Positions 43,147-52,496 of a stretch of 64,000 nt of DNA are shown here, in pieces (positions within the stretch are counted from its first letter, which is position 1; every line of letters begins with the position of its first letter). The translations under genes and the position numbers were made by a program. Origin of the DNA: Neorhizobium sp. UBA3556 (GTDB lineage: Bacteria; Pseudomonadota; Alphaproteobacteria; Rhizobiales; Rhizobiaceae). The notes below the pieces were generated by a model. That model was not told the DNA's origin. It did not search any database and saw only the letters and a list, made by a program, of their open reading frames with translations. The DNA is taken from assembly GCA_002376235.1 (NCBI GenBank), contig DFNX01000016.1:496001-560000 (forward strand). Direction: 5' to 3'.

Positions 43147-43794
43147 TCAGCCGATATGGGCCAGTATCTCGCTTGGATGATCGACGATCAGGTCCGCACC
43201 GGCCGCTTTGAGTTCCTCAACCGAAGCGTAACCCCAGGAAACACCGATCGCTGTTGCACCAGCCGCTTTTGCCATCTGCATATCGTAAATGGCATCGCCG
43301 ATTACATAGGTATCGGTTGGCTGCATGCCGGTCTCATCACAGCATTCCGTCACCATGGCCGGATGCGGCTTGGACGGGCAATCATCGGCCGTGCGCGAAG
43401 CTACGAACTTGAAACCATGCGTTTCCCGGACGGAATCGAGACCGCGGCGGGACTTGCCGGTAACGGCGCCCAGAATGATTTCGTCACGGCCTTCAAGCAT
43501 ATTCATCAGGTCGAGAATGCCGGGAAACAGCGGCTCGCGATAATCCATATCGCCGCGTACGACGGAAAACAGCGACTTGTAATAGGCCATCATCTCGACG
43601 GCCTCCTGATCCGCATGCTGTTTTCCCTGCATCCGGGCAATCGCGATATCGAGCGTCAACCCGATGATCGATTTCGTGTCTTCGACTGTCGGCTCAGGCT
43701 TGCCGAAATACAGAAACGTGCGGCGCATGGTTTCGTGGATCAGGCTCGCGCTATCAACCAGCGTTCCGTCGCAATCGAAAAGAACCAGTTTCAT
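43147..43794 (-). CDS. HAD hydrolase (phosphoglycolate phosphatase-like)
   Basis: 215 residues. Motif I LVLFDCDGTLVDSAS (Asp nucleophile and acid), cap domain, motif III KPHPAMVTECC and motif IV VIGDAIYDMQMAKAAGATAIGVSWGY. Substrate not determinable. The ATG overlaps the rluC stop as ATGA (43791-43794), so it is translationally coupled to the pseudouridine synthase. Confidence 0.93.
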   Translation of the reverse strand: MKLVLFDCDGTLVDSASLIHETMRRTFLYFGKPEPTVEDTKSIIGLTLDIAIARMQGKQHADQEAVEMMAYYKSLFSVVRGDMDYREPLFPGILDLMNMLEGRDEIILGAVTGKSRRGLDSVRETHGFKFVASRTADDCPSKPHPAMVTECCDETGMQPTDTYVIGDAIYDMQMAKAAGATAIGVSWGYASVEELKAAGADLIVDHPSEILAHIG

Positions 43795-44780
43795 TCGTCG
43801 TCGTCCCTTGCACCGTTTTCCATGTCGAAACCGAGCAGGTTCCAGCTCTGGACCATGTGCGGCGGCAGTGGCGCGGTCACCTTCAGGCGACCGCCGGACG
43901 GATGCGGAATGTCGATGTGGCGCGCATGCAAATGCAGCTTCTTCTGGATGCCACCGGGGAACGGCCAGTTGATATCATCGTCGAAATATTTCGGATCGCC
44001 GATGATCGGATGACCGATGGAAAGCGCATGGACGCGAAGCTGGTGGGTACGCCCCGTATAAGGCTCCATCTCCAGCCATGCCAGCGACTGCGCTGCCGTT
44101 TCAAGCACGCGGTAATAGGAGATGGCGTGATCGGCCCCCTCCTCGCCATGTTTGGCGATCCGCATCTTATCACCATCCGGCGTCTGGATCTTCACGAGCC
44201 AGGAGGAAAGCTTGTCCTCCCGCTTGCGCGGCACGCCCTTGACCAGCGACCAGTAGGTCTTCTTGGTATCGCGCTCGCGAAAAGCGGCCGTCAGCTTCTG
44301 CGCGGCTCCGCGGGTACGGGCGATGACCAGAACACCCGACGTATCGCGGTCGAGACGATGGACCAGACGCGGCTTCTCACCCTTAGGGCTGATCCAGGAT
44401 TCGAGCATCTGGTCGATATGGCGCGTCACGCCGGAACCGCCCTGCACGGCAAGACCGGCGGGCTTGTTGAGCACGATCACCTTGTCGTCCTCATGCAGAA
44501 CCATGCGCTGCAAGAGCTCGTAATCGCCGGCGTGCTTCAGGTCCTTCGACGCAATCGGACCTTTTTTGGAATCCGTATCCATGGGCGGTACGCGCACGGT
44601 CTGGCCGGGCTCGACGCGCGTGTCGGTCTTGACGCGACCGCCATCGACGCGCACCTGACCGGAGCGCAGCAATTTCTGCAACGGGCCGAAGCCAAGACCC
44701 GGATAGTGGATCTTGAACCAACGGTCGAGGCGCATGCCTGCCTCGTCCGCCTCGACGCGGATATGCTCGATGCCTGCCAT
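43791..44780 (-). CDS. RluA/RluC-family 23S rRNA pseudouridine synthase
   Basis: 329 residues. N-terminal S4 RNA-binding domain (AGMRLDRWFKIHYPGLGFGPLQKLLRSGQVRVDG), then the synthase domain with catalytic aspartate in LVHRLDRDTSGVLVIAR near residue 140, and MEPYTGRTHQLRVHALSIGHPIIGDPKY near 235. By length and S4 domain it is closest to RluC (U955/U2504/U2580 in E. coli), but the exact sites are not proved. Start ATG 44780; TTG 44783 is also in frame. Confidence 0.93.
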   Translation of the reverse strand: MAGIEHIRVEADEAGMRLDRWFKIHYPGLGFGPLQKLLRSGQVRVDGGRVKTDTRVEPGQTVRVPPMDTDSKKGPIASKDLKHAGDYELLQRMVLHEDDKVIVLNKPAGLAVQGGSGVTRHIDQMLESWISPKGEKPRLVHRLDRDTSGVLVIARTRGAAQKLTAAFRERDTKKTYWSLVKGVPRKREDKLSSWLVKIQTPDGDKMRIAKHGEEGADHAISYYRVLETAAQSLAWLEMEPYTGRTHQLRVHALSIGHPIIGDPKYFDDDINWPFPGGIQKKLHLHARHIDIPHPSGGRLKVTAPLPPHMVQSWNLLGFDMENGARDDDE

Positions 44781-44816
44781 CAAAGCTCTTTCTTATATCT
44801 TCGTGATGCGCGGTCT

Positions 44817-45194
44817 TTAGAACATTGCCCGCCCGAGCGCCAGCCCGGCGAAGACTGCGGCGAACGAAACCACAAGGCTGCCGATCACATAAGCAGCAGC
44901 AGCGGCAATGGCCCCGCGCTCAAACAACATCATCGTATCGAGTGAAAACGACGACCATGTGGTGAAGCCGCCCAGGATGCCGGTGACGATAAATACCCGC
45001 AGTTCCATCGAGGCGTTGAAACGACGCGCGATCATTTCCACCATAAGACCGATGATGAAGGACCCGACGACGTTTACGGCAAGCGTTCCCCAGGGAAAAC
45101 CAGACCCGAACCAGCGGACTGAAAAGACGCCCACCAGATAACGAAGAACTGATCCGATAGCGCCACCAAATGCAGCCAGTAGAATATTCGTCAC
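44817..45194 (-). CDS. crcB: Fluoride channel Fluc/CrcB
   Basis: 125 residues, four hydrophobic helices, dual-topology fluoride channel. Diagnostic AAFGGAIGSVLRYLVG, FPWGTLAVNVVGSFIIGL and GGFTTWSSFSLDTM segments including the central Na+-site Gly-Thr region. Start GTG 45194 (AAGGG eight bases upstream) gives the usual length; a longer open frame continues upstream. No fluoride riboswitch was recognised in front. First gene of the rluC-HAD-atp12 run, with a 36-base gap to rluC. Confidence 0.93.
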   Translation of the reverse strand: MTNILLAAFGGAIGSVLRYLVGVFSVRWFGSGFPWGTLAVNVVGSFIIGLMVEMIARRFNASMELRVFIVTGILGGFTTWSSFSLDTMMLFERGAIAAAAAYVIGSLVVSFAAVFAGLALGRAMF

Positions 45195-45308
45195 GACCTC
45201 AACCCTTGACTGCGCGGCTAAAAGCACACATCGTTAAAAAGCAATGGTTCCGCTTAAACATCGAAGAACACCCCTTCCCGTAAGGGTGGAAGATCGAAGG
45301 TGAGGCAA

Positions 45309-45587
45309 ATGACCCAGATCGTGACCATTTCTGCAAGTACGGCGGCGTTGAATATCGAAGCGCTCCGCACGCCGCGTCGCGTTTCCGTGAAGGACCAGGT
45401 GGCCGATGTCAAGGCGGACTCCGACCTGAACGCCAAGGCCAGAGAAAACGTCAGCGATCCCGAAGCAGTAGATTCCATGGTCCCGGCAATCAAGGTCAGT
45501 ATCGATGTACTGACGACTGGCAAACAGCCTCAGCAGCAATATACGCTGCAGCAGGTCGAGGCCGCTTATCGCGACTTCGAAGACTGA
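45309..45587 (+). CDS. Small conserved hypothetical protein
   Basis: 92 residues; GAGG just before the ATG at 45309. Acidic-basic alternating helix (VSVKDQVADVKADSDLNAKARENVSDPEAVDSM) and a C-terminal QQQYTLQQVEAAYRDFED. No signal peptide or family match. It is divergent from crcB and 230 bases before the glycine riboswitch, facing the same direction as gcvT. Confidence 0.6.
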   Translation: MTQIVTISASTAALNIEALRTPRRVSVKDQVADVKADSDLNAKARENVSDPEAVDSMVPAIKVSIDVLTTGKQPQQQYTLQQVEAAYRDFED

Positions 45588-45816
45588 TTTTTTCAGGGGG
45601 CGGCAGAGCACGCTGCACGACGCGCCATTTTTCGGCTGTCGCTCCATTATTCCCACCGGACAATTGTCGATTACGCACCATCGCACCGGTCACGGCACAT
45701 CGCCGCAATCACCTGTCATTGAACCAGATCAATCCATGCCGATCCTGCGACATAAATCGTGCTGGTTTCGACATGCGGCCCTTGCCAAACCGTATGCTGC
45801 AACGATAATGAGCGCG

Positions 45817-45985
45817 ACCCGTAGGGAGAAGCCGCTTCAGTGCGGTGCCGAAGGAGCAACCGCCCCGGAAACTCTCAGGCAAAAGGACCACGGGTAGACT
45901 GCAGGAACTCTGGAGAGTAGCAGCCGTTTTTCGGAGGCTCGCCGAAGGGATAACAATCTCAGGCGAAAGGGACAGAGGGGGCTCG
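45817..45985 (+). ncRNA. Tandem glycine riboswitch
   Basis: Two aptamers in series upstream of gcvT. The first (45817-45896) has P1 CCCGT/ACGGG (45818-45822 with 45890-45894) and core motifs GCCGAAGGAGCAA and AACTCTCAGGCAAAAGGACC. The second (45903-45985) opens AACTCTGGAGAG and has GCCGAAGGGAT and ATCTCAGGCGAAAGGGACAG, with P1 CTCTG/CAGAG. In characterised examples, glycine binding turns the gcv genes on. About 100 bases to the gcvT start remain for the expression platform; a loose ACAAGGG/CCCTTTGT hairpin sits near 45992-46009. Confidence 0.95.
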
Positions 45986-46086
45986 AAACCGACAAGGGAA
46001 ACCCTTTGTGGCAGACCCGCGTCCTAATCTGAGCCGGCGTGCGAGCTGTTTTCATTCAGCGCGCGCCAAAAACCTGGAGGCGTCTT

Positions 46087-47223
46087 TTGGACGATCAAGC
46101 AGTTCTGCGCACTACTTCGCTCCACGCATTGCATATTTCGCTCGGCGCAAAAATGGTGCCGTTCGCCGGTTATGACATGCCCGTTCAGTATCCGCTCGGC
46201 GTTATGAAGGAACACCTTCATACCCGCACCGCTGCCGGCCTGTTCGATGTCTCCCATATGGGTCAGGTGATCGTGAAGGCGAAATCCGGCGAATATGCCG
46301 ACGCCGCGCTTGCGCTCGAAAGGCTCGTCCCCGTCGATATTCTGGGCCTCAAGGAAGGCCGCCAGCGTTACGGCTTCTTCACCGACGCAAATGGCTGCAT
46401 CCTCGACGACCTGATGATCACCAATCGCGGCGACCATCTCCTCGTCGTCGTCAATGCCGCCTGCAAGGACCAGGACGTCGCCCACATGAAGGCAAACCTT
46501 GCTGATTGTGACGTCACGCTTCTGGAAGACCGCGCCCTGATCGCCCTTCAGGGCCCCCGTGCGCAGGCTGTTCTGGCCGAACTCTGGGCAGGTGTATCGG
46601 CCATGAAGTTCATGGACGTGCGCGAAGTTCCGCTTCACGACGTGCCCTGCATCGTTTCCCGTTCCGGTTATTCCGGCGAGGACGGTTTTGAAATCTCCGT
46701 ACCATCCGACAAGGCCGTCGAGATTGCCAAGGCGCTTCTGGAACACCCGGACTGCGAAGCCATCGGCCTTGGCGCCCGTGACTCACTTCGTCTCGAGGCC
46801 GGCCTGTGTCTCTACGGAAACGATATCGACACCACCACCTCCCCGATCGAAGCCTCGCTCGAATGGGCGCTGCAGAAGGCTCGCAAGGCCGGCGGCGACC
46901 GCGAAGGCGGTTTTCCGGGGGCTGAGCGCATCCTCGGCGAACTGGCCAATGGCACGACGCGCCGCCGCGTTGGCCTGAAGCCGGAAGGCAAGGCACCGGT
47001 GCGCTCGCATGCCAAGATTTTTGCCGATGCGGAAGGCAAGGTCGAGCTCGGCGAGGTCACTTCCGGGACATTCGGCCCGAGTGTCGAAGGCCCGGTCGCC
47101 ATGGGTTACCTGCCGGTCAGCCACGCAAGCGCCGGCACACAGGTCTATGCGGAAGTCCGCGGCAAGTATCTGCCGATGACCGTCTCCGCCCTGCCGTTCA
47201 TCACCCCCACCTATAAACGCTAA
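46087..47223 (+). CDS. gcvT: Glycine cleavage system T protein (aminomethyltransferase)
   Basis: Transfers the aminomethyl carbon from H protein to tetrahydrofolate. 378 residues. Start set at TTG 46087 because GGAGG (46076-46080) lies six bases upstream and homology (TTSLHALHISLGAKMVPFAGYDMPVQYP) begins there. Folate-pocket aspartate region FDVSHMGQ near residue 56, GARDSLRLEAGLCLYGNDID near 240 and C-terminal barrel GTFGPSVEGPVAMGYLP. First gene of gcvTHP, controlled by the riboswitch. Confidence 0.96.
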   Translation: MDDQAVLRTTSLHALHISLGAKMVPFAGYDMPVQYPLGVMKEHLHTRTAAGLFDVSHMGQVIVKAKSGEYADAALALERLVPVDILGLKEGRQRYGFFTDANGCILDDLMITNRGDHLLVVVNAACKDQDVAHMKANLADCDVTLLEDRALIALQGPRAQAVLAELWAGVSAMKFMDVREVPLHDVPCIVSRSGYSGEDGFEISVPSDKAVEIAKALLEHPDCEAIGLGARDSLRLEAGLCLYGNDIDTTTSPIEASLEWALQKARKAGGDREGGFPGAERILGELANGTTRRRVGLKPEGKAPVRSHAKIFADAEGKVELGEVTSGTFGPSVEGPVAMGYLPVSHASAGTQVYAEVRGKYLPMTVSALPFITPTYKR

Positions 47224-47246
47224 GAAATCCTCCGGAGAGAACCAAA

Positions 47247-47609
47247 ATGTTGAAATTCACCGCTGAACACGAATGGCTGAAGCTTGAAGGCGATGTCGCC
47301 ACCGTTGGCATCACCCAGCACGCTGCCGACCAGCTCGGCGATCTCGTTTTCGTAGAACTTCCGGAAGTCGGCGCAGAACTGACAAAGGACGGCAATGCCG
47401 CCACCGTCGAAAGCGTCAAGGCTGCATCTGACGTCTACTCCCCACTCGACGGCGAAGTGACAGAAGTCAATCAGGCGATCGTCGACGACCCGTCGCTCGT
47501 CAATTCCGATCCGCAGGGCGCCGCCTGGTTCTTCAAGCTCAAGCTCAAGAACGTTTCCGACGTTGAAGGCCTGATGGACGAAGCCGCCTATAAGGACCTT
47601 ATTGGATGA
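47247..47609 (+). CDS. gcvH: Glycine cleavage system H protein
   Basis: Lipoyl carrier of the glycine cleavage complex. 120 residues; lipoylated lysine in TVESVKAASDVYSPLDGEV near residue 60, preceded by LGDLVFVELPEVGAEL. GGAGAGA ribosome site. The stop overlaps the gcvP start as ATGA (47606-47609). Its lipoate depends on LipB, encoded at 33.2-33.9 kb. Confidence 0.97.
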   Translation: MLKFTAEHEWLKLEGDVATVGITQHAADQLGDLVFVELPEVGAELTKDGNAATVESVKAASDVYSPLDGEVTEVNQAIVDDPSLVNSDPQGAAWFFKLKLKNVSDVEGLMDEAAYKDLIG

Positions 47610-50470
47610 CCGAAAACACCGATTTCCATTTCACCGACTATAACCCGTATGACTTCGCCAATCGGCGTCATATAGGCCCCTCGCCGGCCGAAATGACCGA
47701 GATGCTGAAGGTCATCGGTTACAAGTCGCTCGACGCGCTGATCGATGCCACCGTGCCCTCCTCGATCCGCCAGCAGGCCCCGCTCACCTGGGGTGCGGCG
47801 CTCTCGGAACGCGAAGCGCTCGACAAGCTGCGCGAGACCGCCAACAAGAACCAGGTCCTGACCTCGCTGATCGGCCAGGGCTATTACGGCACGATCACAC
47901 CGCCAGTCATCCAGCGCACCATTCTGGAAAACCCGGCTTGGTACACGGCCTACACGCCTTACCAGCCGGAAATCAGCCAGGGCCGTCTCGAAGCGCTCCT
48001 GAACTTCCAGACGATGATTGCCGACCTGACCGGCCTCGATGTCGCCAACGCCTCGCTTCTCGATGAGGCGACCGCTGCTGCCGAAGCCATGGCACTCTGC
48101 CAGCGCCAGGCGAAGACCAAGGCAACGGCGTTCTTCGTCGACAAGGCCTGCCACCCGCAGACCATTGCGCTGATCGAAACCCGCGCCGCCCCACTTGGCT
48201 GGAGCGTCATCATCGGCGATCCAATGACCGATCTCGATCCGGTCGACGTGTTTGGTGCGATCTTCCAGTATCCGGGCACGCATGGCGAAGTCCGTGACTT
48301 TACCGGGCTGATCTCCCGCCTGCATCAGACGGGTGCACTTGCCGCAGTTGCTGCCGACCTACTGGCACTGACGCTGCTGAAGTCTCCGGGTGAGATGGGT
48401 GCAGATATCGCCATCGGTTCCTCGCAGCGCTTCGGCGTTCCCGTCGGTTACGGCGGCCCGCACGCCGCCTACATGGCCGTAAAGGATGCTCACAAGCGTG
48501 CCATGCCCGGCCGTCTTGTCGGCGTTTCGGTCGATGCCCGCGGCAACCGCGCCTATCGCCTGTCTCTGCAGACCCGCGAACAGCATATCCGCCGCGAAAA
48601 GGCGACGTCGAACATCTGCACCGCGCAGGTTCTGCTCGCCGTCATGGCCTCGATGTACGGCGTCTTCCACGGACCTCAGGGCCTGAAGGCGATTGCCCAG
48701 CAGGTCCACAGGAAGGCCGTACTGATGGCCAAGGGCCTGGAAAAGCTTGGCTATAAGATCGAGCAGGAGAACTTCTTCGACACGATCACGGTCGAGGTAG
48801 GTCACATGCAGGGCCTGATCCTGCGGGCGGCGGTTGCCGAAGGCGTCAACCTGCGCAAGGTCGGCGAGACGAAGATCGGCATGTCGCTCGATGAGCGCAC
48901 CCGCCCGGTCACGCTCGAAGCCGTCTGGCGCGCATTCGGCGGCAATTTCAAGGTATCAGACTTCGAGGTCGAATACCGCCTGCCGACGGCACTGCTGCGG
49001 AAATCGGATTACATGACCCATCCGATCTTCCACATGAACCGCGCCGAAAGCGAGATGACCCGCTACATCCGCCGCCTGTCGGACCGTGACCTCGCGCTTG
49101 ACCGTGCGATGATCCCGCTCGGCTCTTGCACGATGAAGCTGAACGCCACGGCTGAAATGCTGCCGATCACCTGGCCGGAATTTTCGGATATCCATCCGTT
49201 TGTCCCGCAGGATCAGGCGCTCGGCTACAAGGAAATGATCGACGACCTGTCGGAAAAGCTTTGCCAGGTTACCGGTTACGACGCATTCTCCATGCAGCCG
49301 AATTCCGGCGCGCAGGGCGAATATGCAGGCCTGCTCACCATCCGCAATTACCACATTGCCAATGGCGACACGCATCGCAACGTCTGCCTGATCCCCACAT
49401 CTGCTCATGGCACCAACCCGGCCTCGGCCCAGATGGTCGGCATGAAGGTCGTGGTCGTCAAGGTTCGTGACAACGGCGATATCGATATTGACGATTTCCG
49501 TGCCAAGGCCGAAGAACATGCCGCAAATCTTTCCTGCTGCATGATCACCTACCCGTCCACGCATGGCGTGTTCGAGGAAACGGTCAAGGAAATCTGCGAC
49601 ATCACCCATAAGCACGGCGGTCAGGTCTATCTCGACGGCGCCAATATGAACGCCATGGTCGGCCTTGCCCGCCCCGGCGACATTGGTTCCGACGTCAGCC
49701 ACCTCAACCTGCACAAGACCTTCTGCATTCCGCATGGCGGCGGTGGTCCCGGCATGGGCCCGATCGGCGTCAAGGCGCATCTTGCTCCTTACCTGCCGGG
49801 TCATGTCGCAAGCGATGGTCGCGAAGGTGCGGTCTCGGCTGCTCCATTCGGATCCCCGTCGATCCTGCCGATCTCCTGGTCCTACTGCCTGATGATGGGC
49901 GGCGAAGGTCTGATGCAGGCAACCAAGGTCGCGATCCTCAACGCCAACTATATCGCAGCCCGCCTCAAGGGCGCCTACGACGTGCTCTACAAGTCGGAAG
50001 CCGGCCGCGTGGCGCATGAATGCATCATCGACACCCGCCCGCTCAACACCTCTGCCGGCGTGACGGTGGACGACGTGGCGAAGCGCCTGATCGACTGCGG
50101 TTTCCATGCACCGACCATGAGCTGGCCGGTTGCCGGCACGCTGATGATCGAGCCGACGGAGAGCGAGACCAAGGCCGAACTCGATCGCTTCTGCGAAGCG
50201 ATGCTGGCGATCCGCGAGGAAGCCCGCGACATCGAGGAAGGTCGTGCGGACAAGCTGAACAACCCGCTGAAGAACGCCCCGCATACCGTCGAAGATCTCG
50301 TCGGCGAGTGGGATCGTCCGTACTCCCGTGAACAGGCCTGCTTCCCGCCCGGCTCGTTCCGCGTCGACAAATACTGGTCCTCGGTCAACCGCATCGACAA
50401 CGTCTATGGTGACCGCAACCTCGTATGCTCTTGCCCTCCGCTGGAGGATTATGCAGAAGCCGCTGAGTAA
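47606..50470 (+). CDS. gcvP: Glycine dehydrogenase (decarboxylating), P protein
   Basis: PLP enzyme that decarboxylates glycine and loads the aminomethyl group on lipoyl-GcvH. 954 residues, single-chain (PA and PB fused). N-terminal HIGPSPAEMTEML, SLIGQGYYGTITPPVIQRTILENPAWYTAYTPYQPEISQGRLE; PLP lysine in SHLNLHKTFCIPHGGGGPGMGPIG near residue 700. Usual length for proteobacteria. Ends before a strong terminator. No gcv regulator gene is near, consistent with riboswitch control. Confidence 0.97.
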   Translation: MTENTDFHFTDYNPYDFANRRHIGPSPAEMTEMLKVIGYKSLDALIDATVPSSIRQQAPLTWGAALSEREALDKLRETANKNQVLTSLIGQGYYGTITPPVIQRTILENPAWYTAYTPYQPEISQGRLEALLNFQTMIADLTGLDVANASLLDEATAAAEAMALCQRQAKTKATAFFVDKACHPQTIALIETRAAPLGWSVIIGDPMTDLDPVDVFGAIFQYPGTHGEVRDFTGLISRLHQTGALAAVAADLLALTLLKSPGEMGADIAIGSSQRFGVPVGYGGPHAAYMAVKDAHKRAMPGRLVGVSVDARGNRAYRLSLQTREQHIRREKATSNICTAQVLLAVMASMYGVFHGPQGLKAIAQQVHRKAVLMAKGLEKLGYKIEQENFFDTITVEVGHMQGLILRAAVAEGVNLRKVGETKIGMSLDERTRPVTLEAVWRAFGGNFKVSDFEVEYRLPTALLRKSDYMTHPIFHMNRAESEMTRYIRRLSDRDLALDRAMIPLGSCTMKLNATAEMLPITWPEFSDIHPFVPQDQALGYKEMIDDLSEKLCQVTGYDAFSMQPNSGAQGEYAGLLTIRNYHIANGDTHRNVCLIPTSAHGTNPASAQMVGMKVVVVKVRDNGDIDIDDFRAKAEEHAANLSCCMITYPSTHGVFEETVKEICDITHKHGGQVYLDGANMNAMVGLARPGDIGSDVSHLNLHKTFCIPHGGGGPGMGPIGVKAHLAPYLPGHVASDGREGAVSAAPFGSPSILPISWSYCLMMGGEGLMQATKVAILNANYIAARLKGAYDVLYKSEAGRVAHECIIDTRPLNTSAGVTVDDVAKRLIDCGFHAPTMSWPVAGTLMIEPTESETKAELDRFCEAMLAIREEARDIEEGRADKLNNPLKNAPHTVEDLVGEWDRPYSREQACFPPGSFRVDKYWSSVNRIDNVYGDRNLVCSCPPLEDYAEAAE

Positions 50471-50493
50471 TCGGACAGGCACAAAACGATTGG

Positions 50494-50520
50494 AAAAGGC
50501 GGCCTCTGGCCGCCTTTTCT
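50494..50520 (+). terminator. Terminator of the gcvTHP operon
   Basis: Perfect 11-bp stem AAAAGGCGGCC (50494-50504) and GGCCGCCTTTT (50508-50518) with a TCT loop; the 3' arm ends in a T run. Lies 24 bases after the gcvP stop. Confidence 0.9.
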
Positions 50521-50691
50521 GCATCAAAATGAACCATTTGCGATGTCACGCATTATCTACCCAAGGCCGGGTGCATCGAGGATGATCAGATGTATCCGAT
50601 GAGTGCCATGTCCTAACGGTACTTTCCCGTTTTCGAACGAGAGGAGAACGAAAGCTCTTTCGGAAACTCCAGCATGGTTGTGAGGACAGAA

Positions 50692-50949
50692 ATGTTTCAG
50701 GATAAGGTTTCGTCTAACATCGTACTCGGATCGGATGATCTTGAGCTTCTGCAACGGTTTCTGGAAGCCTGGTGTGAGGAGAACGAGGTTTCGCCGGAAA
50801 GCGAGCAGGCCCAGGCGATCGCGGCGGGTCTGATGAATTGGTACCAGTTCGAACTCGGCGACCGAAACAACCTGAAATCCGGCCCTGCGACGCCGCTTCC
50901 CGAGTCAGAGGAGCTGGAAACCCTTATGCGGAAACTGAAGGCCGCCTGA
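50692..50949 (+). CDS. Small conserved hypothetical protein
   Basis: 85 residues; start ATG 50692 with GAGGA five bases upstream (ATG 50674 in frame has none). Helical and acidic (LELLQRFLEAWCEENEVSPESEQAQAIAAGLMNWYQFELGD). The pattern of short helices suggests a small protein partner, but no family is recognised. Stand-alone gene, convergent with the acyltransferase-like gene. Confidence 0.62.
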   Translation: MFQDKVSSNIVLGSDDLELLQRFLEAWCEENEVSPESEQAQAIAAGLMNWYQFELGDRNNLKSGPATPLPESEELETLMRKLKAA

Positions 50950-50960
50950 CGCCTTAGCCG

Positions 50961-52169
50961 TCAAGCCTGCCTCACCCGCGGCGTTCTCCATCCCACCAGC
51001 GTGTTCACCAGCGACGTGATCCGTGCCTGCATCCATTTGACGGCGGCTGCCAGCGTGCCGCCGCGGCGCACTTCCCGGTCGAACACATAGCTGAGCAGTG
51101 TGATTGCAATACTGATCAGCACAACCTGGAAGATGGCAGATTGCAGATTATCTGGCTCACCGGGCCAGCCGTAGAGGATCATGTTGCCGAAGGCGAAGGT
51201 AAAGAGGCTGGTGCGCCCGAAGAAGACCGGCTTCTCCAGCCGCTGCTTCACCTCGGGCGACAGGCGCTGGGTAAGAAGCACCGCAAGGCTCGTCATCGCA
51301 ACCGCGCCGCAAAGGCCTGCGGCGAAATAGAGCGGATCGCTATCCATCCGGAGCGACATGTCGCCCAGTTCCGCCAGCGACTTTTCATCGTAGAACAGGA
51401 CGCCGAGAGCGATCACCAAAGCCGAGCCCGCCAGAAGGTAGGACGCCCTTGTAACGACGCCGATGGCCGGCTTGTCGGATTGCACCGTCCTATCTCCTGC
51501 AATCAGCCGGCCGAACGCCATTCCGGCGATGATCAGGCTTGTTCCGTGCAGGATCGACGGACCGCCAAGCTTTGCATCGCCGACACCGAAGAGGAACGTC
51601 ACCACCCGCTCGGCATACATACTCAGATGGAAATCGAGCGGGCTCGGAAGCCCGCGAATGACCGGATGGGCGGCATGGACGATAAGCGCCATGACCACCA
51701 GCGGCAGCAAGCCGACCCTGCAGCGCAGCCACAGCAGGAAGGGCGCCAGGAAAAGCACGACGGCATAGAATTTGAGAATATCGGTGAACGGCGTAACACC
51801 GATCAGCATCATGGTCGCCAGAGAGAATTTCAGCGAATAGCCATCAGCAAACAGATAAAGAACGAAGACTGAGACGCAGTAGAGAAGCCAGCACTGTATC
51901 GCGCGGGAAAACAGCCGGACCGCGACCCGCTCCTGTTCACCGGCAACGAATCTCGGCCGATAGACGATTTCGAGCATCGTGCCGAACAACAGAATGAATG
52001 TCGGGGTAGCCAGCGCCATCAAGGCACGCAGGAAATCCGCCGAAGCACCGCTCCAGAACGTGTCCATATTGGTGACGACCCAGACATGGCTGAGCATGGC
52101 GAAAAAGATGGCGACCGACCGGGTCAGATCTATCCCGATAATTCTCGGGATTGCTGCTTTACCCGCCAT
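50961..52169 (-). CDS. Multi-pass membrane acyltransferase-like protein (OpgC/acyltransferase_3-like)
   Basis: 402 residues from ATG 52169 with AAGGAG seven bases upstream. About ten hydrophobic helices. The N-terminal RIIGIDLTRSVAIFFAMLSHVWVV (RxxxIDxxR with following SH) is the signature shared by acyltransferase-3, OpgC and HGSNAT-like enzymes, which acylate or succinylate envelope glycans or other carriers. Substrate unknown. A perfect TTTAGGG/CCCTAAA dyad lies about 65 bases upstream. No glycan-synthesis genes adjoin it. Confidence 0.72.
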   Translation of the reverse strand: MAGKAAIPRIIGIDLTRSVAIFFAMLSHVWVVTNMDTFWSGASADFLRALMALATPTFILLFGTMLEIVYRPRFVAGEQERVAVRLFSRAIQCWLLYCVSVFVLYLFADGYSLKFSLATMMLIGVTPFTDILKFYAVVLFLAPFLLWLRCRVGLLPLVVMALIVHAAHPVIRGLPSPLDFHLSMYAERVVTFLFGVGDAKLGGPSILHGTSLIIAGMAFGRLIAGDRTVQSDKPAIGVVTRASYLLAGSALVIALGVLFYDEKSLAELGDMSLRMDSDPLYFAAGLCGAVAMTSLAVLLTQRLSPEVKQRLEKPVFFGRTSLFTFAFGNMILYGWPGEPDNLQSAIFQVVLISIAITLLSYVFDREVRRGGTLAAAVKWMQARITSLVNTLVGWRTPRVRQA

Positions 52170-52496
52170 GAACAGCTCCTTCAGCCGGCATCGGAAATAC
52201 TGCAGTGCAATACCGACATAGGCCCATGCATTTTTAGGGCAATCCCTAAATCTGACACTTCTCCCGAATTCCGATCGAGCCATGCGGTCGATCGGAGGGG
52301 CATGAACTGGCTGTTTTGGCCAAGAATGCGGCCATTATGGGGACCGGCCGCATCGAAGACCAATTACGCCGCGAGAACACTGTCCCTGATAGATACAGGA
52401 GAGCGGATAAGCGATGCCGAGACTTAACCCTATCCCTTCACCCTTCATTCGTCGCTGTCCGTCATAAGAACGGTGAACGATGATAAGGTCAGGGCA
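52170..52496. other. Intergenic region with TTTAGGG palindrome
   Basis: 327 bases between divergent genes. It contains the perfect dyad TTTAGGG-CAAT-CCCTAAA at 52233-52250, a candidate operator, and otherwise nothing I can name. The 3' side ends in AAGG, the likely ribosome site of the mini rod gene. Confidence 0.45.

Noticed and set aside
45195..45308. Fluoride riboswitch before crcB
   Set aside because: I looked for the conserved crcB-motif sequence on the minus strand and did not find it; only a weak hairpin is present.
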